Shown here in pieces: positions 33,962 to 42,015 of a stretch of DNA of 64,000 nt (position 1 is its first letter; every line of letters begins with the position of its first letter). Below the pieces are notes generated by a model, which worked only from the letters and a program-made list of their open reading frames with translations, was not told the origin of the DNA and did not search any database. A program made the position numbers and the translations under genes. This DNA is from UBA1926 sp036732005 (GTDB taxonomy: Bacteria; Planctomycetota; Phycisphaerae; Phycisphaerales; UBA1924), in contig DAINDF010000009.1 in NCBI GenBank assembly GCA_036732005.1, positions 101,678 through 165,677 of the forward strand. Direction: 5' to 3'.

Positions 33962-33989
33962 GGGCCCGCCTCCTCGGCGGGCCCTTTTC
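33962..33989 (+). terminator. Intrinsic terminator
   Basis: GGGCCCGCC (33962-33970) and GGCGGGCCC (33976-33984), 5-base loop, then TTTTC. The arms are identical to those of the terminator at 31883. On the opposite strand the stem is followed by TTTGC, so it may also stop the convergent beta-helix gene. Confidence 0.88.
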
Positions 33990-34029
33990 ATTGTGCCGGC
34001 ACGATCCCATTCCCACACCCGGGCCGTGG

Positions 34030-35232
34030 TTACTGCGGGTTGTTGCACCCGCCCAGGTACTGGTTCACGAAGAAGATGATGTCGCCGAGGTCGAACATCC
34101 CCATCGGCTCGACGAAGTCAACCGAGGCGTCCTGGGCCGAGAAGCGGCCGACGAACGCCATCAGGTCCGCCATGTCCAGCACGCCGTAGGGCTGCGCGAG
34201 ATCGGCCCGGCACGACGGCGGGCGATCGAACGAGTTGCCGCCGAGATCCTGCCAGTTCCCCCCGATGTCCGCCGGCGAGTTGCCCCACAGCGACGAGTTC
34301 CCGACCGCGAGAACCCCCTCCTGCTCGGCGTCCAACCCGCCGCCGCCGTGCGAGGCGTCGTTCTCCTGAATCTCGCAGGACTCGACCGTCAGCGAGGACC
34401 CCGCGCCCACGCTCGCGGCGCCGCCGCGGTCGTCCGCCTGGTTGTCCCGCAACTCCGAGTTGCTCAGGCTCGACGCGGGGGAGTTGACCAGGCGAACCGC
34501 GCCGCCGTCCACCCACGCGGCGTTGCGGCGGAACGAGGCGCCGTCCGCCTCGAAGGAGGCCATCACCGCCATGATCGCGCCGCCCTCTTCGGCCGCGTTG
34601 TTGTCGAAGGAGGCGTTGCCGATGACCGCGAAGGTCTCGCCGGCGGCGGGCGGGCTCAGGAAGACGCCGCCGCCCAGCTGCGCGGTGTTGCGGTCGAACT
34701 CGCACCCGTCGATCAGGGCCTGGGAGTCGGGCCCGGCGAAGACCGCGCCGCCCGAGGTGGCGCTGTTCTCGACGAAGCGGACCCCGCTCAGCAGCGGGCT
34801 GCCCATGACGAACGCGCCCCCGCCGTTGCGGGCGTTGTTCTCGGCCACGATGCAGTCGAGCACCGCGACCTCGCCGGCGAGAAAGAGCCCCCCGCCGTTC
34901 TGCCCGTCGCCCCCGGTCACGGTGAAGCCCGAGAGCGTCCCGCCCGGCCCGCTCGCCGACTCGATCACGACCACGGGGTCGGCCCCCGCGCCGCGGAGCA
35001 CGGTCGATTCGGCCCCGTTGCTGCTGCGCACGACGATCTGCTTGGTGATCCGGAACGGGCCGGTGTAGGTGCCGGGCGCCACCACGATCTCATCCCCGCT
35101 CGAGGCCGCCTCGATGGCGGCCTGGATCGTCGGGAAATCGCCCGGGACCTGCAACGGCGCGGCCGACGCGATCGTCGAGCCCGCCGCGAGAAGCACGAGA
35201 AGCGTGTTGGAGACCCGGCTCGGCGTGTGCAT
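34030..35232 (-). CDS. Secreted beta-helix protein with C-terminal GC-type dockerin
   Basis: This 400-residue protein starts at ATG 35232 behind GGAGG. Signal peptide (LLVLLAAGSTIASA), then a DFPTIQAAIEAASSGDEIVVAPGTY motif typical of pectin-esterase/parallel beta-helix proteins. Repeated glycine-rich turns follow (GGGLFLAG, NGGGAFVMG, GGAVFAG, LGGGVFLSP, EGGAIM, DGGAVRL), each a coil of a right-handed helix. The last 65 residues are two dockerin-like calcium motifs: CRADLAQPYGVLDMADLMAFV, then GMFDLGDIIFFVNQYLGGCN. This is the GC-type dockerin known from Phycisphaerae, which probably anchors the protein at the surface. Possible substrate: extracellular glycan. Confidence 0.82.
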   Translation of the reverse strand: MHTPSRVSNTLLVLLAAGSTIASAAPLQVPGDFPTIQAAIEAASSGDEIVVAPGTYTGPFRITKQIVVRSSNGAESTVLRGAGADPVVVIESASGPGGTLSGFTVTGGDGQNGGGLFLAGEVAVLDCIVAENNARNGGGAFVMGSPLLSGVRFVENSATSGGAVFAGPDSQALIDGCEFDRNTAQLGGGVFLSPPAAGETFAVIGNASFDNNAAEEGGAIMAVMASFEADGASFRRNAAWVDGGAVRLVNSPASSLSNSELRDNQADDRGGAASVGAGSSLTVESCEIQENDASHGGGGLDAEQEGVLAVGNSSLWGNSPADIGGNWQDLGGNSFDRPPSCRADLAQPYGVLDMADLMAFVGRFSAQDASVDFVEPMGMFDLGDIIFFVNQYLGGCNNPQ

Positions 35233-35746
35233 CGATCATCCCTCCAAACCTGAAGCGTGTGTTGTGCCGCGTCGGGGGCCGGCGCTGCCGACACCTCGAC
35301 ACCCTGAGAAAGAAAGCATGTCTTGGGGGGTGTTGAGGCCGACCGGGCCTGACTGGTCGGCGGCCTCACGGTCGCCCGTGTTGTGTGACGGGCGGCTCAC
35401 CGGCAACCATCACAAACAGGCCGCGGTCGGCAAGGTGATTTCCCGGCTTGTTCCCCCGTGGGCCGTCACGGCCCGCCCTTCCACGCCACGCCCTCGCCCC
35501 GATAACCCGAGGCCCGCGGACGAGAGTAGGCAAATCCTGCGCGGTGTATACCCGATCATATTCCTTCTTTTGTTTCTCGGTCCCACTTCGGCCCCTCACC
35601 GACGCAGCACTGCAGATTTCCCTTGGAAGACCGCGTGAGCGCGCTCTACACTGTCCGTTGAAGAAGAGAGGAGCGATAACCGCACGGGTGGACCAAGTGA
35701 CTCAGGCCTGTCGGCCAGATCAAGGCCGCGCGGTTGTCGGGGAAGT
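35233..35746. other. Divergent intergenic region with a promoter for the small sorted protein
   Basis: No gene is seen in these 514 bases. On the plus strand TTGGAA (35623-35628), an 18-base spacer and TACACT (35647-35652) form a plausible promoter 95 bases before ATG 35747. The -10 again has the TAnnCT form of the other sorted-protein promoters. No clear minus-strand promoter for the beta-helix gene was found. Confidence 0.45.
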
Positions 35747-36223
35747 ATGAAGAAGAGAAGTTTCGGAATTCTGTGTCTGGTCTCCGCGGCCGCGTCTTCG
35801 GCGAGCGCGGCGGGCGATGTCGCGGGCCTGCTGGCGGCGGACCTGGACGGTCGTCCGATCGTGTTCATGACCCCTTCGACCGAATCTGAGTCGCCCCGGT
35901 TCTGGTTCGCCAGCCGAGGCGGCGAGGTGTTCTCGGCTCAGTTGCCCGCCGAGTTGGCGGATCGCTTGGGCCGGCTCGACCTCCCGCAGACGGATGACCT
36001 CGGGTCCAACCAGGGCAACGCCGCCGCCAACGCGGACCGCGTCGCGCGCCGGCAGGGCGGGCACTCGTTCGGTGGGCCCTCGCCGCGCGACCTCGGGGGC
36101 AACTCCGGCGAGCCGGGCGACGGCGGGGGTGTCCCCACGATCCCGCTGCCGACGCCGGGGCTCCTCGCCGGGGTCGGTCTGGGCCTCGTGGCCGCGGCCG
36201 CTCGTTCCCGCCGCCCGCGCTGA
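35747..36223 (+). CDS. Small secreted protein with exosortase-type sorting tail
   Basis: This 158-residue protein starts at ATG 35747 with GGGGA just upstream. Signal peptide (ILCLVSAAASSASA). The middle is short, polar and glycine-rich (RRQGGHSFGGPSPRDLGG) with no recognisable domain. The C-terminus VPTIPLPTPGLLAGVGLGLVAAAA then RSRRPR fits the sorting signal of the thioester-like proteins (IPLPxxGxLA, helix, Arg tail). It lacks the FCLEL and QxAIW motifs, so it belongs to the same sorted set but not the same domain family. Function unknown. Confidence 0.7.
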   Translation: MKKRSFGILCLVSAAASSASAAGDVAGLLAADLDGRPIVFMTPSTESESPRFWFASRGGEVFSAQLPAELADRLGRLDLPQTDDLGSNQGNAAANADRVARRQGGHSFGGPSPRDLGGNSGEPGDGGGVPTIPLPTPGLLAGVGLGLVAAAARSRRPR

Positions 36224-36376
36224 CCGCCACGCGGTTCCGCCGACGCCGTTCGTTGATTCCCGATCCCTCTTCTGGATCGCGGCGTCATGGTGCCCGACCG
36301 ATATCCCTGCGCCGCGCCGCGGACCCTCGTTCACCGCAGCAGCCCGGACGATTTGCACCCCGCCTGAATGGGCCGA

Positions 36377-37045
36377 TCAGCCTGTGTGCCACTGGTGCAT
36401 GATCCCGAGGCCGGATTCTTCAAGGAATACCCACCCCGGCTCCGCGGGCCGCGCTCCCTCGGCGTGATCGCCGGTGAGCGCACACGACACGAACCAGTCG
36501 CCCACGACCCGGCTCCAGACCCGGTACACGCCGCCCCGCAGCAACCCGGTGGTGACCGGGGCTCCCGGCTCGGCGAGGCGCACCTCCCGGGGTTCGGCGC
36601 GGAGGCCGAGCCCCGCCGCCTTCAGCACAGCCTCCTTCTGAGTCCAGAGGGCGAGGAAAACGCGGCACAGCTCTTGATGCTCGGTCGCCCCGAGCGCCGC
36701 GGCCTCTTCGGGGGCAAGGATCAGATCGAGGAGCCGGTCGGCGTCATCGAGCGCGACGGCCCGCTCGATGTCGACGCCGACGGGACCGGCGGCCGCGACG
36801 GCCAGCGCGCGCGCGCCGGCCGTCCTCGATGCGCTGGCGGCGAGCGGGGTTCCGTCGACGAGGCAGGTCGGGGCCCCGCCCGGCCGGTCGATCATCCGGG
36901 ATTCGCGGGCCCCGAGTGCCGCGGCGAGATGCGGGGCCCAGTACGCCGCGGTCGGCACGACCGGGCGCGACTCGCGGTCGGTGAGCCGGGCGACGAGCAC
37001 AACCGGCGCATCGACCGGGGACTCTCCCGCCTCACCGCGATCCAT
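36377..37045 (-). CDS. 4'-phosphopantetheinyl transferase (Sfp type)
   Basis: This 222-residue protein is the Sfp-type length. The magnesium/CoA motif is GPVGVDIERA (Asp92, Glu94) and the second is ALWTQKEAVLKAAGLGL (Lys137, Glu138), the WxxKEA signature. The upstream S-x-S-H motif is altered to SASRT. It loads the phosphopantetheine arm from CoA on carrier-protein serines. Its ATG (37045) lies inside the 3' end of the NRPS gene by 14 bases, so the two are co-translated. The two T domains of that NRPS are its obvious substrates. Confidence 0.88.
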   Translation of the reverse strand: MDRGEAGESPVDAPVVLVARLTDRESRPVVPTAAYWAPHLAAALGARESRMIDRPGGAPTCLVDGTPLAASASRTAGARALAVAAAGPVGVDIERAVALDDADRLLDLILAPEEAAALGATEHQELCRVFLALWTQKEAVLKAAGLGLRAEPREVRLAEPGAPVTTGLLRGGVYRVWSRVVGDWFVSCALTGDHAEGARPAEPGWVFLEESGLGIMHQWHTG

Positions 37046-40000
37046 GGGCGGGCCCGGGCTGGAGTTCGGTGAGGATCTCGCGTCCGACGATCGCCGCGCC
37101 GGCCGAGAGCAGATCGCGGTGGAGCGCGGGGACCACGACGAGGCGGTGCCCGCCCCGCAGCAGGGGCCTCATGCCGTTGAGTTCGTCGGGGTCGAAATAG
37201 GGCCGCCAGATGGGCTTCCGACCGGCAACGAGCACCGTTGCGGGCCCGTTCCATGGGTTGAGGCGCCGGCCCCGCAGGAGCGAGAGCATCCGGGAATGGG
37301 CGGCCCGATTGCCGCCGGGCGCGTGGTGCTGCTCGATATTGCGGCTTGTCATGTGGGCCAGCGAGGCGGCGCTGTCGGCGATCGCCGAGGGCCAGCGGGC
37401 GGGGCGTGCCAGGGCGGCGGCGACGCTGCGCGTGCGCAGGTGCCGCCTCCGGGCGGGGTCCCCGAAGGGGTAGACATCCGCGAGCCAGAGGTGCAGGGCG
37501 CGCTGGCGCGGCGCGGGCAGATCCTCGAGCAGGAAGGGCAACAGCCCCCCGGCGCAGAACCCGAAAAGGCCGACGACGCCCGGCCGGTCGATGTCTTCTC
37601 TCAGCGCGGTGAGGACGGCCTCGAGCCCCGCCTCGGCCCCGTGGCGCTCGACCGCGTCGAACAGGTTGTAGCAGCGGAGGCTCACCCCGGAGCCGTTGGC
37701 GCGGAGCACCTCGGCCAGGGCCTGGTAGAGCACCGGGCGGCCGAACGCGCCGGGCAGCCCGATGATCGTGCGAGGGCCATCGCCGAGGTGCTCGATGCGG
37801 AACGGGGTCCCGCCGGTCGGCTCGCCGTTGCCCTCGACCGAGAGCAACTCGATCAGGGCCCCGAAAGTCGGCCGGCCCAGGAACGCGGCGAGCGGGATCT
37901 CGGCGCCGATCTCCGCGCGGAGCCTGGCGGCGAGACGGAGCAGCAGGAGTGAATGCCCGCCGCTCAGGAAGAAATCGTCCCCGTCGCCGCGCGGCGGGCG
38001 GCCGAGGAGGTCGCGCCACGCGTCCGACGCGGTCGAGCGGGTGCGCTCATCGACTGGACGGGGCGGCGCGGCGTCCGCGGGGGTCGTCGCCGCGGGGGGC
38101 TCGCCGGTCGCCATGATCGGCTCGGGCACGCCGCCGAGGAGTTGCGAGAGCGCGGCCGCGACGCCCGGGAGCAGGGCGGCCGCGGGCGAGCCTTCGGGCG
38201 CGGTCAGCAGCCCATCGAGGCGATCGCCGGCGGCGATCGTCGAGAGCCCGAGCGAGAATCTCGCGGCGGCGTTGATCATCGGGAGCCCACGGACCGCGAC
38301 GCCCGGCAGGGCGGGCGCGAAGCCGGGCTGGGTCTGCAACGCGAACCCGAACTCGACGAGCGACCCGCGTGGACGGCCCCGGGCCGCGGCGAGCCTGGCG
38401 ACCTCGAGAAATGAGGCGAAGGGCCTGGAGTATGCCTCGAGCAGTTGCGCGCGCACGGCCCGGGCGGCGTCGTCGGGCGGAAGGCTCGACTCGACGACGA
38501 CCGGGTGCATGGTGTTGCAGCACCCCACGACACGCTGGAGTTCCGGGCTGGTCCGGCGCGACACGGGCGTGAGGACCACGACCGCGTCCCGCCCGAGCAC
38601 CCGGCAGAGCGCCTGCCCGAACCGGGCGAGCATCCAGGCGGTCGGCGTGCAGCCCGCTCGCGTCGCCGCCTCCCAGAGCGCCGCCCGCCCCGGAAGGAAG
38701 CCCTCGAGACCGAGGGCCGCGGCGGGCGCGGGGGCCAGCCCGAGCGGGCGGTCGCCCCCGGGCGTTTCGAGCAACCGCCGCGCGAGATCGCGGGTCGCTT
38801 CCGGCGAGATGGACCTCGCTTCGTGCGCGCAGAAGACGCTGAACGGGGCGGCGGGCGGCGGGGTCCCGCCCGCGTAGAGCACGGCGAGGTCGTCGGCGAG
38901 GACCGAGAGCGACCATTCGTCGACCAGGGCGTGGTGCAGGGTCACGACCACGGCCCAGCCACCGGTTGCCCGCGGGAAGGCATCGAGGCGTGCAAGCGGG
39001 CCGAGGGCGAGATCGAACGGGCGCCGGAGGAGGGCCATCGCCTCGGCGGGTGGGGTAACCGCCGTCCACGCCGGGCCCGGGTGGACGGTGTAGGACGCCG
39101 CCCCCGGATCGGCCGTGGGTGCGATTTCCTGGACCAGCGCGTCGTCGCGCCAGGGCAGACGGGTGCGGAGGGCCTCGTGCAGGCCGACCAGCGCCCGCCA
39201 GGCCCGTTCGAGGCGTTCGAGGTCGAGGCGGTCGTCGGCGAGGAACGCCGCGTGCTCGTGATAGGCCCAGCCCGTCGGGTCGACCTTGCTCTCGAAGCAG
39301 ACCTGCTCCTGGAAGGAGGACGCGGGGACTGGGCCCACGGGCTCAGGCGGGTGCTCGCGGTGGAGCGGGGCCGCTGGAACGGGCGAGGCAATCTCGGCCG
39401 CGAGTTCGCGCAGCGCGCCGCACTCGAGCACGCGGGCGACGCCCAGTTGCACGCCGAACTCGGCCTGCGCGATCGCGGCGAGGCGGAGGGCGGCGAGCGA
39501 ATGCCCCCCAAGAGAGAGGAACGAGGCGTCGGGGCTCGGGCGGCATCCCGGGATGACGCGCCGCAGGGCGGCCTCGAGCAGGCCCCAGGCATCCTCGGTG
39601 TATTCGGCGGCGTCGCCAGCCCGACCCGCGGCGGCCTCGATGGCATGGCGGACCGCGTCGGCGTCGACCTTGCCGGTCGCCCCGATCGGGGCGCGTTCGA
39701 TCGGGACGAGCAGGTCGGGCACGATGTACGCCGGGGCTCGCGCCGCGACCCAGTCCCGCAGCACGGCCGGGGCGGGGGGAGGCGATCCCGGGGCGGGGGC
39801 GTAGGCGGCCGCGAGGCGGTTGATGTCGGCCCGCTCGCCGAGGACGATCGCGAAGGCCCGGGCCACTCCCGGGTGGGAGGCGAGCTGGGCTTCGACCTCG
39901 TCGAGTTCGATGCGGTGGCCGCGGACCTTGACCTGCCGGTCGCGCCTCCCGAGGAACTCGATTGCGCCGTCGGGTCGGCGACGAACGAGATCGCCCGTGC

Positions 40001-41144
40001 GGTACCAGCGACCGGGGCGGGCGTCGAGCGTGATGAACTTCGCCGCGGTGAGGTCGGGGTCTCCCAGGTAGCCCAGCGCCACGCCGAGCCCGCCCGCGAG
40101 CAGCTCGCCGGGCTCGCCCGGGGGCGTCGGTGAGGCGTGCGCATCGGCGATGACAACCTCGGTGCCGTGGATCGGGGCGCCGATGGGGACGCCGCCCGGG
40201 TTGTCGGCGTCTTCCGGTGTGATGGTGTGGCAGCAGGTGAAGGTGGTGTTCTCGGTGGGCCCGTACCCGTTGATGAGACGGACGCCTGGGTTGCGTTCGA
40301 GGAAGCGGCGGACATGCGCGGGGGAGAGGCGTTCTCCGCCGGTGAGCACCTGTCGGAGGCCCTCGAAGGCGTGGGGGGCGTGGTCGACGACGGCGTTGAA
40401 GAGCGAGGCGGTGAGCCACGCGTCGGTGACGCCCGAGCGGAGCACGGCGGCGGTCTGGTCGATGGAGAGGAGGCGGTCGGGGACGGCGACGCACCGTCCG
40501 CCGTTGAGGAGGGGACCCCAGATCTCCAGTGTCGAGGCGTCGAACGAGGTCGCGGAGAGGTGGAGCCAGGCGCGGTCGGGCGCGAGTTCGAAGGCGGTCT
40601 GCCCCAGGACGAGGCGGAGCACGGCGCGATGGGGCACGACGACGCCCTTGGGCACACCGGTCGTTCCCGAGGTGAACATCGCGTAGCAGGGGTCCTCGGG
40701 GCCGATTTCGGGCGGGTCGAACGGGGCGCCCGGCGCGATCAGGGCCGAAGGGGGGATGCCCGGGAGGGGCGCGGGCCCATCGGCGGGCACAACGGTCACG
40801 CGCGGGGCGGCGATGCGGGCGATGCGCTCGAGTCGATCGGCGGGCCAGGCGGGGTCGACGGGGACATACATCGCGCCGGCGCGGACGGCGCCCAGGACCA
40901 CCGCGAGGGAATCGAGCCCGCGGGGGAGGGCGACGAGGACGGCGTCGCCCCGGCGCACGCCGCGGTCGGCGAGCGCCGCGGCGATGGAGGCCGATCGTGC
41001 GTCGAGGTCGCGGTAGGTGAGCGTGGTCGATCCTTCGACGGCGGCGACGCGGTCGGCGAAGGAGACCGCGGCGCGCGCGAAGGCACCGGCCACGCTGCGC
41101 GGTTCGGGCCGGACTATTCCTGTCGCTGTAGCGTTCACCGCCAT
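37032..41144 (-). CDS. Non-ribosomal peptide synthetase, order A-T-C-T-TE, with Cys thioesterase
   Basis: Protein of 1370 residues; ATG 41144 chosen (GTG 41153 also possible). Adenylation domain (about 20-500): FTSGTTGVPKG at 157, SFDASTLEIW (Asp as expected for an alpha-amino acid), NGYGPTENTT at 292, YRTGDLVRRRPDG and GATGKVDADA (Lys492). T1: LGGHSLAALR (Ser549). Condensation domain (about 600-1000): HHALVDEWS (His737/738, Asp742) with Glu replacing the usual Gly. T2: SGGHSLLLLR (Ser1065). Thioesterase (about 1120-1370): GLFGFCAGGLL, where the nucleophile is Cys1197 instead of Ser, with Asp1223 and His1342. Specificity pocket resembles D-A-L-x-L-G-G-T-F-K but I do not assign an amino acid. 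T2 has no A domain of its own. Confidence 0.85.
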   Translation of the reverse strand: MAVNATATGIVRPEPRSVAGAFARAAVSFADRVAAVEGSTTLTYRDLDARSASIAAALADRGVRRGDAVLVALPRGLDSLAVVLGAVRAGAMYVPVDPAWPADRLERIARIAAPRVTVVPADGPAPLPGIPPSALIAPGAPFDPPEIGPEDPCYAMFTSGTTGVPKGVVVPHRAVLRLVLGQTAFELAPDRAWLHLSATSFDASTLEIWGPLLNGGRCVAVPDRLLSIDQTAAVLRSGVTDAWLTASLFNAVVDHAPHAFEGLRQVLTGGERLSPAHVRRFLERNPGVRLINGYGPTENTTFTCCHTITPEDADNPGGVPIGAPIHGTEVVIADAHASPTPPGEPGELLAGGLGVALGYLGDPDLTAAKFITLDARPGRWYRTGDLVRRRPDGAIEFLGRRDRQVKVRGHRIELDEVEAQLASHPGVARAFAIVLGERADINRLAAAYAPAPGSPPPAPAVLRDWVAARAPAYIVPDLLVPIERAPIGATGKVDADAVRHAIEAAAGRAGDAAEYTEDAWGLLEAALRRVIPGCRPSPDASFLSLGGHSLAALRLAAIAQAEFGVQLGVARVLECGALRELAAEIASPVPAAPLHREHPPEPVGPVPASSFQEQVCFESKVDPTGWAYHEHAAFLADDRLDLERLERAWRALVGLHEALRTRLPWRDDALVQEIAPTADPGAASYTVHPGPAWTAVTPPAEAMALLRRPFDLALGPLARLDAFPRATGGWAVVVTLHHALVDEWSLSVLADDLAVLYAGGTPPPAAPFSVFCAHEARSISPEATRDLARRLLETPGGDRPLGLAPAPAAALGLEGFLPGRAALWEAATRAGCTPTAWMLARFGQALCRVLGRDAVVVLTPVSRRTSPELQRVVGCCNTMHPVVVESSLPPDDAARAVRAQLLEAYSRPFASFLEVARLAAARGRPRGSLVEFGFALQTQPGFAPALPGVAVRGLPMINAAARFSLGLSTIAAGDRLDGLLTAPEGSPAAALLPGVAAALSQLLGGVPEPIMATGEPPAATTPADAAPPRPVDERTRSTASDAWRDLLGRPPRGDGDDFFLSGGHSLLLLRLAARLRAEIGAEIPLAAFLGRPTFGALIELLSVEGNGEPTGGTPFRIEHLGDGPRTIIGLPGAFGRPVLYQALAEVLRANGSGVSLRCYNLFDAVERHGAEAGLEAVLTALREDIDRPGVVGLFGFCAGGLLPFLLEDLPAPRQRALHLWLADVYPFGDPARRRHLRTRSVAAALARPARWPSAIADSAASLAHMTSRNIEQHHAPGGNRAAHSRMLSLLRGRRLNPWNGPATVLVAGRKPIWRPYFDPDELNGMRPLLRGGHRLVVVPALHRDLLSAGAAIVGREILTELQPGPAHGSR

Positions 41145-41389
41145 CTTGTGCACAACGCCGCGCCGCCCCGGCGCTCGTTCTCTTCCTGCGATCGGGGCTC
41201 CGGGGTCGTGAGGACCGGCGGGCCTCGAAGGTCGTTCTGCCCGCGGCGTCCCGCCCCCGCGTGCGACGGGTCAGTGTAGGGCAAGACCGAACCGGGGCCC
41301 GAGCCCGGGTTCGCTCCTGCGGAACAACGAACCCCGGCCCGTTGAGCAGAACCCGGCCCATGCCGACCGAGAACCCGGTAAGGTACGGC

Positions 41390-41839
41390 ATGCCCTACCG
41401 GAGCCGGCTCCCGTACGACGCCTCGCGGATGCACGCCGCCGCGCTCTATTGCTCGGACGGCCGCGTGGGCGAGCATTTCGACGACTTCCTTCAGAACGGG
41501 CTGAACCTGCCGCGGTACGACCGGCTTTGCCTGCCGGGCGGGGCGGCGTGCCTGGCGGGGCATCCGCAGGCCCACCTGGAGGAGAAGGGCGTGCTCGATG
41601 AGCTGCACTTCCTCGTCGAGGTGCACCGGCTCAAGCGGGTGGTGCTCATCGCGCACGAGGGGTGCGCGTTCTACTCGTCGCGCCTGGAACTCAAGGAGCC
41701 TCGGCTGCAGCTGGTGCAGCGGGCCGACTTGGTGCGTGCCGCGGCCTTCGTGCACCGCGTGACGGGGCTGGCGCACATCGAGGCGTACTTCGCGAAACTC
41801 GACGACGGGGGGATGGTGTTCGAGCCGGTCGAGGTCTGA
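41390..41839 (+). CDS. Mini beta-carbonic-anhydrase-like protein
   Basis: This 149-residue protein starts at ATG 41390 behind AAGG (ATG 41360 is the alternative). It contains the zinc motifs of beta-carbonic anhydrase in order: Cys21-Ser-Asp23-Gly-Arg25 (ALYCSDGRVGEHFDDFL) and His89-Glu-Gly-Cys92 (VVLIAHEGCAFY). The C-x-D-x-R and H-x-x-C ligands are intact, but the protein is smaller than normal beta-CAs (about 200 residues) and lacks the long N-terminal helices. It may hydrate CO2 or be a divergent zinc protein. It is divergent from the NRPS gene, with 245 bases between. Confidence 0.7.
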   Translation: MPYRSRLPYDASRMHAAALYCSDGRVGEHFDDFLQNGLNLPRYDRLCLPGGAACLAGHPQAHLEEKGVLDELHFLVEVHRLKRVVLIAHEGCAFYSSRLELKEPRLQLVQRADLVRAAAFVHRVTGLAHIEAYFAKLDDGGMVFEPVEV

Positions 41840-41933
41840 CACGGCCTGTGATTGACCGCTGCGCGTGCGCCGCCGGTGCCACCACCCGCCGCGTCAGCGG
41901 CGCGTGGTGCGGATCGGACTCCGATGAGAAACG

Positions 41934-41960
41934 CACGACGCGCCCTGCGGGCGGGTCGTG
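41934..41960. repeat. Imperfect inverted repeat between convergent genes
   Basis: CACGACGCGCCC (41934-41945) and GGGCGGGTCGTG (41949-41960), 12-bp arms with one mismatch and a 3-base loop. It lies between the converging carbonic-anhydrase-like and amidohydrolase genes. A T-run is absent, so it may be a weak or protein-assisted terminator. Confidence 0.4.
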
Positions 41961-42015
41961 GCACCACTTCCCTCGCGTCAACCGATCCGGGTCAGTCTGA
42001 GCCCCGCGCGTGGGC

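Noticed and set aside
41934..41960. Inverted repeat as a strong intrinsic terminator
   Set aside because: No T-run follows on either strand; kept only as a low-confidence repeat.
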